Positions 5,228 to 6,644 of a stretch of DNA of 6,644 nt are shown here, piece after piece. The DNA is from Burkholderiaceae bacterium (GTDB lineage: Bacteria > Pseudomonadota > Gammaproteobacteria > Burkholderiales > Burkholderiaceae). Location: positions 1-6,644 of the forward strand of contig JASLEM010000093.1 in assembly GCA_030151165.1 (NCBI GenBank), given 5' to 3'. The position numbers were made by a program, and so were the translations under genes. Position 1 is the first letter of the stretch, and the number at the start of each line of letters is the position of its first letter. The notes under the pieces are model-generated. The model did not search any database. It saw nothing but the letters and a program-made list of their open reading frames with translations, and was not told where the DNA came from.

Positions 5228-5952
5228 ACGCGATGAAGCGCCGTGCGGCGATGCTCGCCGCGGTCTCGATGCTGGCGCTGGCCACGCCGCTGGCCGCGCG
5301 TGCCGAGCAGCCCCCCGAGGGCAAGGTCTACGCGCCGGGCGCGTTCGACAAGCTCGAGATCGACGGCTCCGGCCAGATCCGCCTGGTGCAGGGCGACCGC
5401 GACGAGGTCTTCGTGGCCGGCGGCGACCAGGCGCAGGAGGGCGTCTCCGTGCGCCTGAGCGGCACGCGCCTGCAGCTCGAGCTCGCGGGCGGCTGGAAGT
5501 TCTGGAACGGCAACAAGGCGCAGGTCGAGGTGCGGATGCGCAACCTGAGCCGCATCACGATGTCGGGCGCGGGCGACGTCGTCGCGCCGGGGCCGATCCG
5601 CGCGTCCTCGCTGGGCATCACGATCTCCGGCTCGGGCACCGTGCGCTTCGACAACCTGGTCGCGGACACCGTGCGCTTCGAGATCTCGGGCGCGGGCGAA
5701 GGCCAGCTGGCCGGCCAGGTGCAGAACCTGGGGCTGAACGTGTCGGGCAAGGGCAAGGTCACGGCGGACCAGCTGCGCGTCGGCAATGCGGGCGTGTCGA
5801 TCAGCGGCGTCGCCAACGCGGAGCTGTGGGTGACCGACCAGCTGCGCGTCGACATCTCCGGTGCGGGCCACGTCGGCTACTGGGGCCAGCCGCGGGAGCG
5901 GCAGACGATCTCGGGGCTGGGGTCGGTGGATCCCCGCGGCGACAAGCGCTGA
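5224..5952 (+). CDS. Exported DUF2807 (head-GIN) domain protein, third gene of the two-component operon
   Basis: The product has 242 residues with a clear Sec signal peptide (MKRR, then AAMLAAVSMLALATPLAA) and an A-R-A cleavage site after residue 27. There is no Cys at the cleavage point, so it should be a soluble periplasmic or secreted protein. The rest matches the DUF2807 / putative autotransporter-adhesin head-GIN fold. The opening YAPGAFDKLEIDGSGQIRLV is typical, and SGxG-type turns recur at about residues 114, 135, 155, 174, 194, 212 and 230 (SGAGD, SGSGT, SGAGE, SGKGK, SGVAN, SGAGH, SGLGS). That spacing of 18-21 residues fits beta-solenoid turns. GGGAG (5211-5215) gives a good Shine-Dalgarno 8 bases before ATG 5224, and the start overlaps the regulator stop as ATGA. 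Membership in the kinase-regulator operon suggests it helps sense or report envelope state, but its molecular function is unknown for the family. Confidence 0.9.
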   Translation: MNAMKRRAAMLAAVSMLALATPLAARAEQPPEGKVYAPGAFDKLEIDGSGQIRLVQGDRDEVFVAGGDQAQEGVSVRLSGTRLQLELAGGWKFWNGNKAQVEVRMRNLSRITMSGAGDVVAPGPIRASSLGITISGSGTVRFDNLVADTVRFEISGAGEGQLAGQVQNLGLNVSGKGKVTADQLRVGNAGVSISGVANAELWVTDQLRVDISGAGHVGYWGQPRERQTISGLGSVDPRGDKR

Positions 5953-5979
5953 GGCTCGCGCGGCCGCGCGGCGCCAACG

Positions 5980-6004
5980 AAAAAGGCGCGTCGACACGTG
6001 CCTT
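5980..6004 (-). terminator. Probable minus-strand terminator after the 6046 gene
   Basis: On the minus strand AAGGCACG (6004-5997) and CGCGCCTT (5990-5983) form a stem with one A-C mismatch and a 6-base loop. It ends in a T-run (complement of A5980-5984). It lies 42 bases past the stop of the minus-strand gene. A 14-base GC palindrome at 5957-5970 sits next to it, just after the DUF2807 stop, and may help end the opposing transcript, though it has no U-run. Confidence 0.55.
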
Positions 6005-6045
6005 CGATGGGATCCCGGCGCGCAGGCCCCGGGGTCTCGCGCCGG

Positions 6046-6644
6046 TCAGCGCACCGTGTAGCCGCGGCCGTCCATGCAGGCTTCCGTCGCGCGCTGGAAG
6101 ACCTTGGCATCCGCCTGTGCGCTCGGCTGCGTGGTCGCCCAGGTGTTGCAGTCGCGGCGGTCCGCCTCGGTCTGCGCGGGGCTCTGGTTGTTGCGCGGAT
6201 AGAAGATCGGGTCGGGTGCGGGCGGGGCGGGCGGCGCGGCGGGCACGGCGGTCTCGGCGCCGGGCGGCGGCGCGACGACCTGGTAGCCCTGGCCGACGAC
6301 CTGCGTGTAGTAGACGCCGTCCGCGTAGTAGTACGGCGCGCCGGCCATGTAGATCGTCGTGTAGTCCGGCGGCAGCACGGGCGCGTAGATGCCGTAGGGC
6401 GGGGCGACGACGATGTAGCGGCCGCCGTACGGGCGCCACCAGACGCCGCTCTGGAAGAAGTAGCTGCCGCCGCCGAAGCCGACCGAGATCGCGCCGACCG
6501 GCAGCACGCCGCTGATGTAGCCGCGGCCGGGGTAGTAGTGGTTGTGGTTGTAGCGGCCGTCCCATTGCGGGCCGCGGCCGTAGCCGGGGCCGGGGCGGTA
6601 GCCGCCGGGGCCGCCGCGATCGCCGCCGTGGGCGCCCGGGCCCG
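6046..6644 (-). CDS. DUF6515-like Tyr/Gly/Pro-rich envelope protein (N-terminus outside window)
   Basis: The frame is open to the right edge, giving 198 C-terminal residues; the start and any signal peptide lie beyond 6644. From N to C it has a low-complexity Gly/Pro/Arg/Tyr region (about 6541-6642), a short hydrophobic stretch (ISGVLPVGAISVGFGG), and an aromatic block with WWRPYGGRYIVVAPPYG. The block YYYADGVYYTQV plus GYQVVAPPPGAE is characteristic of the DUF6515 family. An Ala/Pro linker and a C-terminal DCNTWA...ATEACMDGRGYTVR module with two Cys residues follow. This last module is recurrent in Burkholderiales proteins of unknown function, and its Cys pair could form a disulfide if exported. 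An internal GTG at 6507 is not the start, since family-like sequence continues upstream. It converges on the DUF2807 operon. Periplasmic or surface location is inferred. Confidence 0.85.
   Translation of the reverse strand, partial: GPGAHGGDRGGPGGYRPGPGYGRGPQWDGRYNHNHYYPGRGYISGVLPVGAISVGFGGGSYFFQSGVWWRPYGGRYIVVAPPYGIYAPVLPPDYTTIYMAGAPYYYADGVYYTQVVGQGYQVVAPPPGAETAVPAAPPAPPAPDPIFYPRNNQSPAQTEADRRDCNTWATTQPSAQADAKVFQRATEACMDGRGYTVR

Noticed and set aside
4759..5997. 412-codon minus-strand open frame across the regulator and DUF2807 genes
   Set aside because: Low-complexity Arg/Ala/His composition, no family features, opposite two clear genes and an intergenic terminator.

Overview
This looks like ordinary chromosome from a very GC-rich Gram-negative bacterium, most likely a betaproteobacterium of the order Burkholderiales. 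The support is the heavy G/C bias at third codon positions, a TldE/PmbA tail, two outer-membrane lipoprotein signals, and a DUF6515-like protein with the C-terminal double-Cys motif often seen in that group. The genus cannot be fixed from sequence alone. I see no transposase, phage gene, CRISPR array, tRNA or rRNA, and no compositional island.

Left part (1-2136, all + strand): the last 93 codons of pmbA/tldE, closed by a clear intrinsic terminator; a complete CPA1-type Na+/H+ antiporter (369-1616); and a 130-residue unrecognised cytosolic protein (1744-2136). A hairpin with U-runs on both sides (2157-2185) follows and can serve both this gene and the next one, which converges on it.

Middle (2137-3353): two small lipoprotein genes are transcribed away from each other (2318-2494 on -, 2818-3063 on +). 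Both have a lipobox followed by a C(C/V)VAP start and a Gly/Tyr-rich mature part. The 323-base gap between them holds a 13-base sequence repeated in opposite orientation, one copy facing each gene, plus two GACGCGTC palindromes. This gap is the most curious non-coding part of the window. The 3064-3353 gap holds two hairpins and the probable promoter of the next operon.

Right part (3354-5952, + strand): a tightly coupled three-gene operon with ATGA overlaps at both junctions. It encodes a four-helix membrane LytS/YpdA-type histidine kinase, a LytTR response regulator, and an exported DUF2807 (head-GIN, beta-solenoid-like) protein. The coupling suggests that the exported protein belongs to the signalling system as sensor partner, target or modulator; this is inference. 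A minus-strand gene entering from the right edge (6046-6644) encodes a DUF6515-like Tyr/Gly/Pro-rich envelope protein and converges on the operon, with a minus-strand terminator between them.

Taken together, the right two thirds is an envelope-themed neighbourhood: three Gly/Tyr-rich surface or periplasmic proteins around a LytTR two-component system with its own exported protein. Whether the kinase pair controls the small lipoproteins cannot be decided here. I found no convincing new defence, mobile or biosynthetic system.
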